Source: Acidobacteriota bacterium (GTDB lineage: Bacteria > Acidobacteriota > Terriglobia > Terriglobales > Acidobacteriaceae). From it: a stretch of 64,000 nucleotides of DNA. Below are positions 10,018 through 20,230 of this stretch, piece by piece. Position 1 is the stretch's first letter; each line of letters starts with the position of its first letter. The notes under the pieces are model-generated. The model was not told the origin of the DNA. It searched no databases and saw nothing but the letters and a program-made list of their open reading frames with translations. The position numbers and the translations under genes were made by a program. The DNA is taken from the NCBI GenBank assembly GCA_021806005.1, contig JAJZDM010000006.1:1-64000 (forward strand), given 5' to 3'.

Positions 10018-10896
10018 ATGAAGCGGCAGGCGCGACAACCCGGAGGCGGACAGAGGCGGAGTGGCGGAGTCCGGCTTTTACTGCTCACCCTGCTAACGGT
10101 AGCCCTTGGGGCTGACCTTGCGGCGAGTGCGTTGCCTGCGCAGAGTCTCTCTGCGCCGCCGCCGGCAGCGACGAAGCCCTCTGTGGCCAAATCGCAGTCG
10201 CCTGCGACGCCGATCATCCTTCCCCGGCTCCCGGCGATGCCGCCTGTCCAGGGAGTTGAGGTGGATCGAGTGGTGGCCATCGTGAACGGAGATCTGATTC
10301 TGGACAGCGATGTGGATCTGGAGCGCAGGTTTGCGGCTCTTCTGCCTTACGGTGAGGCGAGCGGTCCTTATAACCGCGATGCGGCGATCGAGCGTCTGAT
10401 CAATCGGGATCTCATTCTTCAGCAGATGCGTCTGCAGCAGGGAGGAGAGATTACCCAGGAGGCCGCCGTCCTGGATCTGAACGAGGTGCGCAAGTCCATT
10501 CCAGCCTGCAGAGAGTATCACTGCGAGACGAAGGATGGCTGGGAAAGGTTTCTGGCGACCGAAGGATTCACTGCGGAGAGCCTGGCCAGCATGTGGCGTC
10601 AGCGGATGGAGGTGTTGGCATTCATTGAGCTGCGCTTCCGGATGGGGATCATGATCTCACAGGATGAGATTCAGCAGTACTACCAGAAGACACTGCTTCC
10701 CCAGTACGCAGCTCTCCAGGTGACGCCGCCACCGCTGAAGGAGATTGCCAACCGCATCCAGCAGGTGCTGCTGGAAGAACAGGTCTCGAATCTTCTGGAT
10801 GACTGGTTGAAGAGCCTGCGGGCGCAGGGCAATGTGGTGGTGCTGGATCACAACGGTTCCAGGAAGGCGGTCGGGGCTGGAGAGGAGGCGCCATGA
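10018..10896 (+). CDS. SurA-like periplasmic chaperone (SurA N-terminal domain), no recognised PPIase domain
   Basis: Signal-like N-terminus; VDRVVAIVNGDLILDSDVDLERRFAALLP...RDAAIERLINRDLILQQM matches SurA_N. Confidence 0.78.
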   Translation: MKRQARQPGGGQRRSGGVRLLLLTLLTVALGADLAASALPAQSLSAPPPAATKPSVAKSQSPATPIILPRLPAMPPVQGVEVDRVVAIVNGDLILDSDVDLERRFAALLPYGEASGPYNRDAAIERLINRDLILQQMRLQQGGEITQEAAVLDLNEVRKSIPACREYHCETKDGWERFLATEGFTAESLASMWRQRMEVLAFIELRFRMGIMISQDEIQQYYQKTLLPQYAALQVTPPPLKEIANRIQQVLLEEQVSNLLDDWLKSLRAQGNVVVLDHNGSRKAVGAGEEAP

Positions 10897-13800
10897 GTGA
10901 AGAAGATCCGGGTATGCCTCCGCCATCCGGGCCTGACATGCCGGCTTTGGATGCGGAGGAGCCAGCCGCGAAGAAAAGTGTTGTGCTCCACTTCTTTGGC
11001 TGGAGTGCCGCATCGCTGGCGGCCTTTTTGATGGCGCTGCTGGTAGCCGTCACGTGGTACTCCGGTACACCAGACTTTGAGCGCCGCCTGCGAGGCGAGG
11101 TGGTGAGCACGCTGGAGAACGCCAGCGGCGGGCGCGTGGAAGTGGAGAAGATTCACTTCAGCCTCTGGCGACTGGCGATTCAGGCCGATGGCCTGGTGAT
11201 CCATGGAACCGAGGGGCCGGGGGAGATGCCGTACCTTGCGGCGTCAAAGATCGTGCTGCGGCTGCAGCTCAACATGGTTTTGACCCACATCCGCGGGTTG
11301 GGACCGCAGTCGCGGATCAGCCTGCGATATCTGCGCATCGAGCAGCCGCGCTTTCATCTGATCGTGTACCCGGATGGACACACCAATGCACCGGTTCCAA
11401 AGCACCCGCAGCGACTCAATCAGTCATTGACGGATACGCTGCTGGATCTGGAGGCCCGCAGGGTGGAGTTGGTGCAGGGGATGGCCGAGCTGAACGATCG
11501 TGTGATTCCCTTCAACCTGACAGCGAGGGATGTGGACGCGCAGATCGCGTACCTACGCAGCACGGACCGGTACGGAGCCACCATCGATCTGGCCGATCTG
11601 CAGACCAGGATGGCCTCACAGCGGGCGGTGCAGTCGAGGTTGCATCTTGAGGCGGAGATGGGACGCAATATGGCGGTGATCTCCGATCTGGAGTTCTGGA
11701 GCGGAGCAGAGTCCGGCCAGGCAGTGGCGCCGGCAGCGAAGAGTGATGCTGCGGGAGGAACAGCCACCCACCTGGTGGCTCATGCAGAGCTGAGCAACTT
11801 TGCGCAGCCGCTGTGGAAGGGAGAGGTCTCCGGCAGCGTAGGACTGCGGCAGTTGAGTGATCTTGCCGATGTGGAGGGCCTCACCGGAGGGACGCTGGAT
11901 GTGAACCTGAGCGGGCATAACTGTGCTGCCGCCCAGAGTGCGGCACCGGTCCGGCATCATCCGCTACGACTGTGGTCCCAGCGCAACGGGAATCAAGCCA
12001 GAAAGAGCGCGGCAGCTACCGGGGGCGCAGAGGAGTGCAATCAGGGATTTATTCTGGCCGGCTCGATGACGATGCACAAGGTGGGATACCGGGACGAGTA
12101 TGTGCGTCTGCACGATGTCGATGGGGGGGCGCATCTGCGCATAACACCGCAGGATCTGCAATTTACTGCGGCGAGTGCCTTCCTGCCGGACGGGGGATCT
12201 GCGAAGGGCGATCTGACGATCGATCACTGGCTGGGACGTCATACCCTGGCCGACCGGTCCCACGCGATGCTGACGGCGACGGTGGATCATATTCCGCTGC
12301 GCTCAGTGATGGATATCGTCGGCCCGGAGCATTATGGCGATCTCGGGTTCGATACGTCCATCACGGGGCCGGCGACGGTGGAGTGGGGCGGTCCGCACCT
12401 GGTCGATATCTCTGACACGGTGCAGGTGCAAGCGGACCTGATGTTTGCCCCGGTGGGCCTGCGGAGAAGGGGTGTCATGTCCAATGTTCCCATCACGGGC
12501 GAGGTGATAGGTCACTATGACGGGCGCCAGGAGGTGGTGAATCTGAGACGGCTTGCGGTCCAGACGCCTTCGAGTTCGCTGCTGGCCGACGGCATGCTGG
12601 GCGTGAATGTCGGCGATCCCTTGACGAATCTGCAGACGAACTTCCATACCCACGACCTAGGCGAGTTTGATCAGTTGTTGCATGCGCTGAAGTTTGAAGC
12701 CAACGGAAGAGAGGGAGTCAAGGCCATTCCATTGGTGTTGCATGGAGATGCGAATTTTACGGGAACGGCTCGCGGCGGGATCAGTAACCTGGAGATGCGA
12801 GGCCATGCAGAGGCCAGAAATGTTGTGCTGCGGCTGGGAGATGTGAGCGGAGGCATGACGGATGTGCTGATAGACTCCGCAGCGGGGAGCGGCGACTTCT
12901 CGCCCAACGGTGGGTTGACGCTCACCTCTTCGACCATCCGGCGCGGAGGTTCGGTACTGAATGTTTCGGGGTCCTTCAAACCGCAACGTGAAGAGTTGCG
13001 CGGCGAGCCAGCCTACATATGGAATCAGGATATGGAGGTTGATGCCACGGTGAAGCTTGCCGATGGTCAGGCTGCCGACCTGCTGCAGATTGTGGGCGAG
13101 CAGAGGAAGATTCCGGTTACAGGCACCGTGAATCTGGATTTGAACGCAAACGGGACGATGCGGAACATGATCGGCGGCGGAGCCGTGACGTTCACCGATG
13201 GTGCGGCCTATGGGGAGAGCTACCAGAAGGTTGCGGTGCGCATCGCCGCTGAGGGACGCCAGGTGACCCTGACCAAGGTGTTGTTGCAGGCGCATGGGCT
13301 GTCAATTACGGGCAGCGCCGGATATAACCTGGGCACCAGGCAGCTCCGCGGCGAGGTGCGTGGAAGCAAGCTGCAACTCTCCCGGTTGGACACGATGCAC
13401 AGAGTCGCGCCGGACGTTGATGGAGTGCTCTCATTTTCGGCGATCGCGAATGGAACTCTGCAGCGGCCCGACCTGCACGCCAGGCTCTCGGTGACCGGGG
13501 TCTCCGTGGATGGGAGGCCTCTGGGTGCGCTCTCTGCCAAGGCCGACAGCATGGGCTCGAATTTGAACTACGAGATGCAGTCCACCCTGGTGGGGGCGCA
13601 GTTGCATGCTGCCGGACAGACCTCCCTGCTGGACCGTTACCAGACGCAGGCGAAGCTGACCATGAGCGGCCTGGATCTTGCGAATGTGATCGCGCTGGTG
13701 GCGCCGGGATCTGTCAAAGGCAGCTCGTCGATGGATGGAACGGTAAGCATTTCGGGACCTGCAGCGAACCCGAGTTTGATGCGCGGCAGTGCTGAGTTCG

Positions 13801-15242
13801 ATCACGTTGATTTCAAGTTGCAAGGGGTGGAACTGCGGGCGGCGCAGCCCCTGCGAGCGAGCCTGAGCGGCGGCGTGGTGCGATTGGATCAGCTTTACAT
13901 CACAGGGCAGGATACGGACCTGCGCGCCTCCGGCACGGCGGCTGTCTTTGGAGACAAGAACCCGCTGGGTGGAAGATTGAACCTGATTGCCAGTGGCAGC
14001 GTCAGTATGGCCCTGGTGGAGACCTTCGAACCAGATCTGATGAGTTCCGGAAAGGTCACCTTCAAGGTAGCGGCCGGAGGCCGGTTGAAGAGGCCTACGG
14101 TGGACGGGGATGTGGAGTTTCGGAGTGTGAACCTGTCGGTAGATGGAGTCGCCAACGGATTGAGCAACCTGAATGGGACGGTTGTGTTCAACCAGGACCG
14201 TCTGGATGTTAAGGATCTTACCGCCATGTCGGGCGGCGGCCAGTTGAAGATCGGCGGCAGCGTTACCTATGAGAAGGGAATCTTTGCCGAGTTGACCGCG
14301 ACCGGGGATGTTGTGCGAGTGCGATACAACGGTTTAAGCGCCACGACCAATGCTCGTTTCCGGCTGCAGGGGACGCCGCAGTCGATGCTGCTCTCGGGCG
14401 ACGTTCTGATGACTCGGTTCGGGGTGGGGCAGGACGTGGACTTCTCCGCGTTCTCCTCCATGGGAGGCTTGCAGGCACCGTCGGACCCGAACTCGGCAGC
14501 GAACAAGATCCGGCTCGACGTCCACATTACGAGTTCGCAGCAGCTTGAGTTCCAGAACTCTTTTGCCGAACTCGCCGGGAGCGTGAATCTGAATCTGCGC
14601 GGTACACTTGCGTCTCCGAGTGTGCTGGGGAGCATCCAGATTACAGATGGCAGCGCCACGTACCTTGGAACCAAATATCAGTTGGAGCGGGGGTTGATCG
14701 ACTTCACCAACCCAGTGCGAATTGATCCCACGATTGACCTGGACGCGAGCGCGCGCGTGGAGAGCTATGACATCACGGTGGGCGTGCATGGGACGGTAAC
14801 CAACCTGAAGCCGACCTATCGCTCCGAGCCGCCGCTGACCGAGGCCGATATCTTCAACCTGCTGGCGCTGGGGCGAACCCAGGAGGAGGCCCAACTCAAC
14901 CAGGAGCAGGTGGGGACGGCGACGAACGCGACCTCGAACGCGCTGCTGGGCGGAGCCCTGAATGCGACCGTCCAGAGCAGGGTAGGCAAACTCTTCGGCG
15001 CTGGTTCTGTGAAGATCGATCCGGCATTTATCGGCACCCTGGGCAACTCATCCGCACGGATCACCGTAACCGAGCCACTCTCGCCGCAGGTGACGGTGGT
15101 CTTTGCCACGAACATCAATGAGACCGCTGAGCAGTTGATCCAGGTGCAGTACCAGTTGAATGATGAGTATGCGATCGTCGCCACCCGCGATGAGAATGAC
15201 GTGTTTTCACTGGTTTTCAAAATCAGGAAACGCTACCGCTGA
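10893..15242 (+). CDS. TamB-like translocation/assembly module protein (DUF490)
   Basis: 1449 aa; N-terminal TM; long AsmA/TamB-like repeats; C-terminal LERGLIDFTNPVRIDPTIDLDASARVESYDITVGVHGTVTNLKPTYRSEPPLTEADIFNLLALGRT typical of TamB. Confidence 0.9.
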   Translation: MSEEDPGMPPPSGPDMPALDAEEPAAKKSVVLHFFGWSAASLAAFLMALLVAVTWYSGTPDFERRLRGEVVSTLENASGGRVEVEKIHFSLWRLAIQADGLVIHGTEGPGEMPYLAASKIVLRLQLNMVLTHIRGLGPQSRISLRYLRIEQPRFHLIVYPDGHTNAPVPKHPQRLNQSLTDTLLDLEARRVELVQGMAELNDRVIPFNLTARDVDAQIAYLRSTDRYGATIDLADLQTRMASQRAVQSRLHLEAEMGRNMAVISDLEFWSGAESGQAVAPAAKSDAAGGTATHLVAHAELSNFAQPLWKGEVSGSVGLRQLSDLADVEGLTGGTLDVNLSGHNCAAAQSAAPVRHHPLRLWSQRNGNQARKSAAATGGAEECNQGFILAGSMTMHKVGYRDEYVRLHDVDGGAHLRITPQDLQFTAASAFLPDGGSAKGDLTIDHWLGRHTLADRSHAMLTATVDHIPLRSVMDIVGPEHYGDLGFDTSITGPATVEWGGPHLVDISDTVQVQADLMFAPVGLRRRGVMSNVPITGEVIGHYDGRQEVVNLRRLAVQTPSSSLLADGMLGVNVGDPLTNLQTNFHTHDLGEFDQLLHALKFEANGREGVKAIPLVLHGDANFTGTARGGISNLEMRGHAEARNVVLRLGDVSGGMTDVLIDSAAGSGDFSPNGGLTLTSSTIRRGGSVLNVSGSFKPQREELRGEPAYIWNQDMEVDATVKLADGQAADLLQIVGEQRKIPVTGTVNLDLNANGTMRNMIGGGAVTFTDGAAYGESYQKVAVRIAAEGRQVTLTKVLLQAHGLSITGSAGYNLGTRQLRGEVRGSKLQLSRLDTMHRVAPDVDGVLSFSAIANGTLQRPDLHARLSVTGVSVDGRPLGALSAKADSMGSNLNYEMQSTLVGAQLHAAGQTSLLDRYQTQAKLTMSGLDLANVIALVAPGSVKGSSSMDGTVSISGPAANPSLMRGSAEFDHVDFKLQGVELRAAQPLRASLSGGVVRLDQLYITGQDTDLRASGTAAVFGDKNPLGGRLNLIASGSVSMALVETFEPDLMSSGKVTFKVAAGGRLKRPTVDGDVEFRSVNLSVDGVANGLSNLNGTVVFNQDRLDVKDLTAMSGGGQLKIGGSVTYEKGIFAELTATGDVVRVRYNGLSATTNARFRLQGTPQSMLLSGDVLMTRFGVGQDVDFSAFSSMGGLQAPSDPNSAANKIRLDVHITSSQQLEFQNSFAELAGSVNLNLRGTLASPSVLGSIQITDGSATYLGTKYQLERGLIDFTNPVRIDPTIDLDASARVESYDITVGVHGTVTNLKPTYRSEPPLTEADIFNLLALGRTQEEAQLNQEQVGTATNATSNALLGGALNATVQSRVGKLFGAGSVKIDPAFIGTLGNSSARITVTEPLSPQVTVVFATNINETAEQLIQVQYQLNDEYAIVATRDENDVFSLVFKIRKRYR

Positions 15243-15348
15243 AGGCTTGGGCCTGCGCGGTCGTGCGCTTAAGATAGAGAGATCGAGTCCGGTGGTACGA
15301 GGCGGATTCGACCGGCAGCGAAGACGAGGAGCGTTACGGAAGATACCG

Positions 15349-16215
15349 ATGGAGAATGTGCTACGCAGCACGCGCATCACGCTGGAGATGATCAAGTGGG
15401 AGCACTCGATCTTTGCCCTGCCGTTTGCGCTGACGGGTGCGATGCTGGCTGCTGATGGTTGGCCGAAGCTGAGGGTGCTGGGATTGATCCTGGTGTGCAT
15501 GGTGGCGGCGCGGTCGGCGGCGATGGCGTTCAATCGACTGGTGGACGCCAGGCTGGATGCAGGAAATCCGCGCACGGCGATGCGGGCGATTCCGGCGGGA
15601 CAGCTCTCGGCGGGTTTTGTGGGGGTGTTCACCCTGGTGGCGGCCGGCGTGTTTCTGCTGGGAGCGGCGCTGTTGAACCGATTGACCCTGGAGTGCGCTC
15701 CGTTGGCGCTGGCGGTGGTGCTGGCTTACAGCTACATGAAGCGGATCACGCGGTGGTCGCATCTGGTGCTGGGGCTGGCGCTGGGCATCGCTCCTGCGGC
15801 CGCCTGGATTGCAGTGCGCGGAAGCCTGGCGCCGCGCATCCTTCTGCTGACGGCGATTGTGATTCTGTGGGTGGGTGGCTTCGACGTGCTGTATGCGTGC
15901 CAGGATCTGGACTATGACCGAAAGGTGGGCCTGTTCAGTGTGCCGGCCCGGTATGGTCTGGAGGGTGCGTTCTGGATAGCGCGCTCGATGCACCTGATCA
16001 TGGGGGCGTTGCTCTTTGTTCTGTTGCGCATGTTCGGGCTGGGTGAGGTCGCCCTGGTGGGAATGTGTCTGGTGCTTCTGCTGCTGGCCTATGAGCATAT
16101 GATCGTCAGCCCGCGCGATCTGACACGGATGAATGCTGCTTTCTTCACCCTGAATGGCATCATCTCCGTGGTATTTTTTGCCTCTGTGGCTTTGGATATT
16201 CTGCACCGGCGATGA
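15349..16215 (+). CDS. UbiA-family prenyltransferase (4-hydroxybenzoate polyprenyltransferase-like)
   Basis: MIKWEHSIFALPFALTGAMLA...NRLVDARLDAGNPRTAMRAIPAG (first Asp-rich motif) and YACQDLDYDRKVGLFSVPARYG (second). Confidence 0.93.
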   Translation: MENVLRSTRITLEMIKWEHSIFALPFALTGAMLAADGWPKLRVLGLILVCMVAARSAAMAFNRLVDARLDAGNPRTAMRAIPAGQLSAGFVGVFTLVAAGVFLLGAALLNRLTLECAPLALAVVLAYSYMKRITRWSHLVLGLALGIAPAAAWIAVRGSLAPRILLLTAIVILWVGGFDVLYACQDLDYDRKVGLFSVPARYGLEGAFWIARSMHLIMGALLFVLLRMFGLGEVALVGMCLVLLLLAYEHMIVSPRDLTRMNAAFFTLNGIISVVFFASVALDILHRR

Positions 16216-16385
16216 GCAGATCCGGAGGAAAGGCCTTCGGGACGCGCCATTCTCCAACCAGGGTGGCCAGCAGGGAGCTGAGATTCTGCGCAAGATTTTC
16301 AAGGTAGCGGCGGGCCGTGTTGGATGGAAGCTGATGAGGCCGGCGTCGGCGTATGGGAGAATTTCAAGCAGGCATCAGGAGACGC

Positions 16386-17261
16386 ATGGAACGAGCAGGA
16401 AGCATCTTTGACGGTTGGGCGAGCGCTGCAACCAACGGTCTGCACCGGATTGCGATTCAGGGAGAGCGCGGATCCAACAGCCATATGGCCGCTCTGGAGA
16501 TGCTGGGAGAGGTGGAGGTAATACCGTGCAGCGTCTCCGCGGAGGTGATCGACGCAGTGCTGATGTCGCGCGTGGACGCCGCCGTCCTGCCGATCGAGAA
16601 CAGCCTGCACGGTTCGGTCGCCGAACACTACGACCTGTTTTTGACCCATCCCGTGCGAATCGACGCCGAGAGTCTGCTGCGTATCCGGCATAACCTGATC
16701 GCCGCGCCGGGGGTGAAGCTGGAGGAGATTCGCAGCGTGTTGTCGCATCCGGTGGCGCTTTCGCAGTGCCGGCGGTTTCTGGCCGAGTTTCAGCAGGCCA
16801 GCGCGGTACCGTTTTACGACACGGCCGGAAGTGTCAAACATGTGATGGAGAAGGGGTTACGTGATGCGGCCGGGGTCGCTCCGGAGTTGGCGGCCCAGGA
16901 GTATGGAGCCGAGGTGCTTCTGGCGGGGATTGAGGACCATGCGCAGAACTTTACCCGCTTCCACCTGCTGCGGCGCTACGCGGACGCGCAGCCGAAGGGG
17001 CTGGCGCCGGCCAACAAGCTGACTCTGGCATTTGCGGTGGAGCATCGTCCGGGAACGCTGGTATCCGCTCTCGAGCGCCTGCGCGATGTGGGTGCGGATC
17101 TGACCAAGATCGAGTCGCGCCCGGTGATGGGGCGACCCTGGGAGTACGTGTTCTACGTCGAGCTCCGGTACGAGGGCGAGGCGATGGCCGATCGCGCGGT
17201 CCGTGTGATCCAGCCGCACTGCACGCTGGTGAAGGAGTTGGGTCGATATGCGGCGGCTTGA
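16386..17261 (+). CDS. pheA: Prephenate dehydratase with C-terminal ACT domain
   Basis: RIAIQGERGSNSHMAALEML...VDAAVLPIENSLHGSVAEHYDLF; ACT-like HRPGTLVSALERLRDVGADLTKIESRPVMGRPWEYVFYVEL. Confidence 0.92.
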   Translation: MERAGSIFDGWASAATNGLHRIAIQGERGSNSHMAALEMLGEVEVIPCSVSAEVIDAVLMSRVDAAVLPIENSLHGSVAEHYDLFLTHPVRIDAESLLRIRHNLIAAPGVKLEEIRSVLSHPVALSQCRRFLAEFQQASAVPFYDTAGSVKHVMEKGLRDAAGVAPELAAQEYGAEVLLAGIEDHAQNFTRFHLLRRYADAQPKGLAPANKLTLAFAVEHRPGTLVSALERLRDVGADLTKIESRPVMGRPWEYVFYVELRYEGEAMADRAVRVIQPHCTLVKELGRYAAA

Positions 17262-17420
17262 ATAAGGCTGGGCCCAGGTTGCTGAGGCCCACCAGCGTGC
17301 CGGAGGGTGGCCCGTGTCCGAGCAGCGCGAGGTGAGCGCCGTCTGCAACAGGAGCGGACCTCAGGTTACCCACCAAAGCCGGGCGCAAGGTTTTGAATTT
17401 GTGGCTAAGTGATTGAAACA

Positions 17421-17451
17421 AAAGAGCCAGCTCGGCTGGAGCAGGCTCTTT
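17421..17451. terminator. Candidate bidirectional intrinsic terminator between convergent genes
   Basis: AAAGAGCC ... GGCTCTTT, 8-bp perfect stem flanked by A-rich left and T-rich right sides; lies between pheA (+) and the 17517 (-) gene. Confidence 0.6.
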
Positions 17452-17516
17452 TGCGTAGTGGTCGAAATGTTTGTTGTTGTCTTGGGATCACCTGGGTGGT
17501 CAACCGTGGCGCCGGA

Positions 17517-17795
17517 TCAGGAACGCGATCGAGCGACGAGTTGGGCGACCCAGATGCCGAAGACGACGATGGTCATCAGCGAGGCAATCACCCCTGCACC
17601 TGCGCAGAATGGTTGGATGAAATTTACCCGGCGTATGATGCCGTCGTTCTCCTCCTGAGCGTCCGGGAGGGCGCTTTCGCTGAGAAAGAGTTGATCGGTT
17701 TCGTGTTGTGTCAGCGTGCCGCGATAAACCATCAGGGCGACGAACGCGGTGACACAGATGCCCCAAATAACGGCAGCGATATGTAACGTGCTCAT
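17517..17795 (-). CDS. Small two-TM hypothetical membrane protein
   Basis: MSTLHIAAVIWGICVTAFVALMVYRGTLTQHETDQLFL...FCAGAGVIASLMTIVVFGIWVAQLV. Confidence 0.6.
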   Translation of the reverse strand: MSTLHIAAVIWGICVTAFVALMVYRGTLTQHETDQLFLSESALPDAQEENDGIIRRVNFIQPFCAGAGVIASLMTIVVFGIWVAQLVARSRS

Positions 17796-17963
17796 AGAGT
17801 CCCCCAGAAACAAGCAATTTTCTGGTCGGCTGTGCCATGCGGCTCCGAGGCGCGAGCAGCGTGGTGGTCGGGGCCTACCTATGCGCCATGATACGCCATA
17901 ATTATCTCTACGGATGTACCAAATATGGTAACTTACTTTAGTTCGAAATCGTCACCTGTTGGC

Positions 17964-18128
17964 TTATAAATTGTGGAAAACAAGCAGGGCAACGGCTCCG
18001 AAGGCCGCCAGAATCAGGGTCAGGAGGCTTAGCAGGAACCAGACAGAACGGCGAAGCATCTCCTGGTGAGGCTGGGTGATGCCAAAGGTGCGGTAGAACG
18101 CGATGGCTACAGCCTCAAGGAAGCGCAT
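17964..18128 (-). CDS. 54-aa membrane microprotein with FGITQ motif (not in supplied ORF track)
   Basis: Reverse-strand translation: MRFLEAVAIAFYRTFGITQPHQEMLRRSVWFLLSLLTLILAAFGAVALLVFHNL*; one clear TM helix; shares FGITQ with 27012-27185. Confidence 0.55.
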   Translation of the reverse strand: MRFLEAVAIAFYRTFGITQPHQEMLRRSVWFLLSLLTLILAAFGAVALLVFHNL

Positions 18129-18382
18129 GGTTTCATGATAGGCCTGCCGTTCGATGATAGGCCTGGGTTTGATCGTAGACTTTTAGGCCGACGAGCAGCG
18201 GGGCCTGGTACCCGGCTATCTTTGGCCCCGGCTGGGGGATGTTGCAACCGTCGCCGTCCTGGGACATCCAATCTGCAGGTTTGAGCCGAGGCTTGCTGGC
18301 GAAGGGGCCCGAGGCTAGACTAATGATAAGGGTGCCGGAGGGAGTTGCGGATCCGCCCCTGTATAACCAAGGAGAGCTACCC

Positions 18383-18763
18383 ATGGCCACTGCCCAACCC
18401 ATTCCCGAGGTCGTGAACGCACCCGCAGTTGCGTCGACGCCTATCTCGCTGACACCCGCGGCGATCACCAAGGTGAAGGAGATTATGGCTACGCAGGATC
18501 CGGTTCCGGCTGGATTGAGGATCGGTGTCGCCGGGGGCGGATGCTCCGGATTTCAGTACTCCATGTCCTTTGAGAACTCGGCTGGGATGATGGACAAGAT
18601 TATGCACTTTGATGACCTCAAGGTGTTTGTAGACGCCACCAGCGCGAGCTACCTGAACGGGTGCACGGTGGACTACGTGGAGACCCTGGAGGCGGCGGGA
18701 TTCAAGTTTGATAATCCTCAGGTGAAGTCGACCTGCGGATGCGGATCCAGCTTCAGCGTTTAG
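18383..18763 (+). CDS. erpA: Iron-sulfur cluster assembly/insertion protein, HesB/IscA/ErpA family
   Basis: LRIGVAGGGCSGFQYSMSFE... and C-terminal STCGCGSSF: the three conserved Cys of A-type carriers. Confidence 0.9.
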   Translation: MATAQPIPEVVNAPAVASTPISLTPAAITKVKEIMATQDPVPAGLRIGVAGGGCSGFQYSMSFENSAGMMDKIMHFDDLKVFVDATSASYLNGCTVDYVETLEAAGFKFDNPQVKSTCGCGSSFSV

Positions 18764-18812
18764 TGCGCGAGCAAAGACAGTCTTTGAAGACGACAAAGAG
18801 CGCTTCCGGCGT

Positions 18813-18838
18813 GACCCCGTTGAAACTGACGGGGTCTT
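18813..18838 (+). terminator. Candidate terminator hairpin downstream of the ErpA-like gene
   Basis: GACCCCGT-tgaaactg-ACGGGGTC then TT. Confidence 0.5.
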
Positions 18839-18935
18839 GCCGTATCTGGTTGCCGGGTGCGGGTTTTAAGCGAATCCGCTGGGGTGAGCGTCTAAGATTG
18901 AAGAGAGTCCACCCGCGAAGAGCTGAACCGTCCGC

Positions 18936-20129
18936 ATGAATGAATTCATCGTAAAACTCGCCGACGAACGGGGCCGTGTGCAGGAGCAGACGCACGCAGC
19001 GGCGACAGCGGAGGAATTGCGTTCCCGGTTTACGCAGGCCGGGTATCTGGTTTACTCGGTGAAGCCGCGGTCGACGCTGGGGCGGGGTGCGAAGAAGAAG
19101 ATCAAACTGGATACGTTCCTGATCTTCAATCAGCAGTTTCTGACCCTGATCCGGGCCGGTCTGCCGATCCTGAGCTCGCTGGACCTGCTGGCCAAACGGC
19201 AGAAGGATATCAGCTTCCGGGCGCAACTGGAGGATGTGGGCGGACGGGTAAAGACGGGAGAGTCGATCTCCACCGCGTTTGAGGCACAGGGGACCGTTCC
19301 GTTGATTTACACCACGACGCTGCTGGCCGGAGAACGGTCAGGAAACCTGGAAGAGGTGTTGCAGCGTTACCTGGACTTCCAGCGAGTGTCGCTCACCTTC
19401 CGGAAGAAGCTGAAAGCGGCCCTGATCTACCCTGTGTTTCTGATAGTGATGGTGGCGGGTCTGTTTACCTTTCTGATCACGTTTGTGGTGCCGCGGTTCG
19501 CGGGGCTGTATGCCCAGTTGGGGACCAAGCTGCCCGCGATGACACTGTGGATGCTTGCGATAGGGCAGGATGCGCAACACTACGGACTGTATATGGTGCC
19601 GGTGCTGGCCCTGTCCGGATATCTGCTGGTGCGCTGGAGCCGCAGCGACTCTGGAGCGGATATGATCGACCGGGTGCGGGTGAAGACCCCGATCCTGGGT
19701 TCGGTGTGGCTGAAGTACCAGGTAGGCCTGTTCTCGCGGACACTGGCGACGCTGTTGACCGGCGGCCTGCCGCTGGTGCCGAGCCTGGAGACGGCGGCGC
19801 GCTCGATCGAGTCGCGATCCATCGCCAAGGCGGTACACACTTCGGTGGAGACGGTGCGGGAGGGCAAGGGGCTGGCGACCAGCCTGGATCGGACCGGGGT
19901 ATTCCCAGAGCTGTCCATTGAAATGATTGAGGTTGGCGAGAGCACCGGAGCGCTGCCGCAGATGCTGAACTCCGTGGCTGAGTTCTTTGAGGAGGACGTG
20001 CAGACCTCGCTGGCGGCGATCATGAGCATGATCGAGCCGCTGATTCTGATTGTGATGGGTGCGGTCGTGGTGATTGTGCTGATTGCGCTGTACCTGCCGA
20101 TCCTCAGTTTGAATGGCGTAGGGGGTTGA
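18936..20129 (+). CDS. Type II secretion/type IV pilus inner-membrane platform protein (GspF/PilC family)
   Basis: FNQQFLTLIRAGLPILSSLDLL, KLKAALIYPVFLIVMV, FSRTLATLLTGGLPLVPSLETAA, MIEVGESTGALPQMLNSVAEFFEEDV. Confidence 0.95.
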   Translation: MNEFIVKLADERGRVQEQTHAAATAEELRSRFTQAGYLVYSVKPRSTLGRGAKKKIKLDTFLIFNQQFLTLIRAGLPILSSLDLLAKRQKDISFRAQLEDVGGRVKTGESISTAFEAQGTVPLIYTTTLLAGERSGNLEEVLQRYLDFQRVSLTFRKKLKAALIYPVFLIVMVAGLFTFLITFVVPRFAGLYAQLGTKLPAMTLWMLAIGQDAQHYGLYMVPVLALSGYLLVRWSRSDSGADMIDRVRVKTPILGSVWLKYQVGLFSRTLATLLTGGLPLVPSLETAARSIESRSIAKAVHTSVETVREGKGLATSLDRTGVFPELSIEMIEVGESTGALPQMLNSVAEFFEEDVQTSLAAIMSMIEPLILIVMGAVVVIVLIALYLPILSLNGVGG

Positions 20130-20230
20130 TGCCGATCTCCGCGTCCAGGCCGAAGCCTGGCGATCCGCGACGACCGCCGGCGCGCATTGATTCCGGAGCG
20201 AGTGAAGAGTCTTTGAGAGGTTGAGATCTT

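Noticed and set aside
12657-13295. 212-aa minus-strand ORF within the TamB-like gene
   Set aside because: Antisense shadow ORF, no domain.
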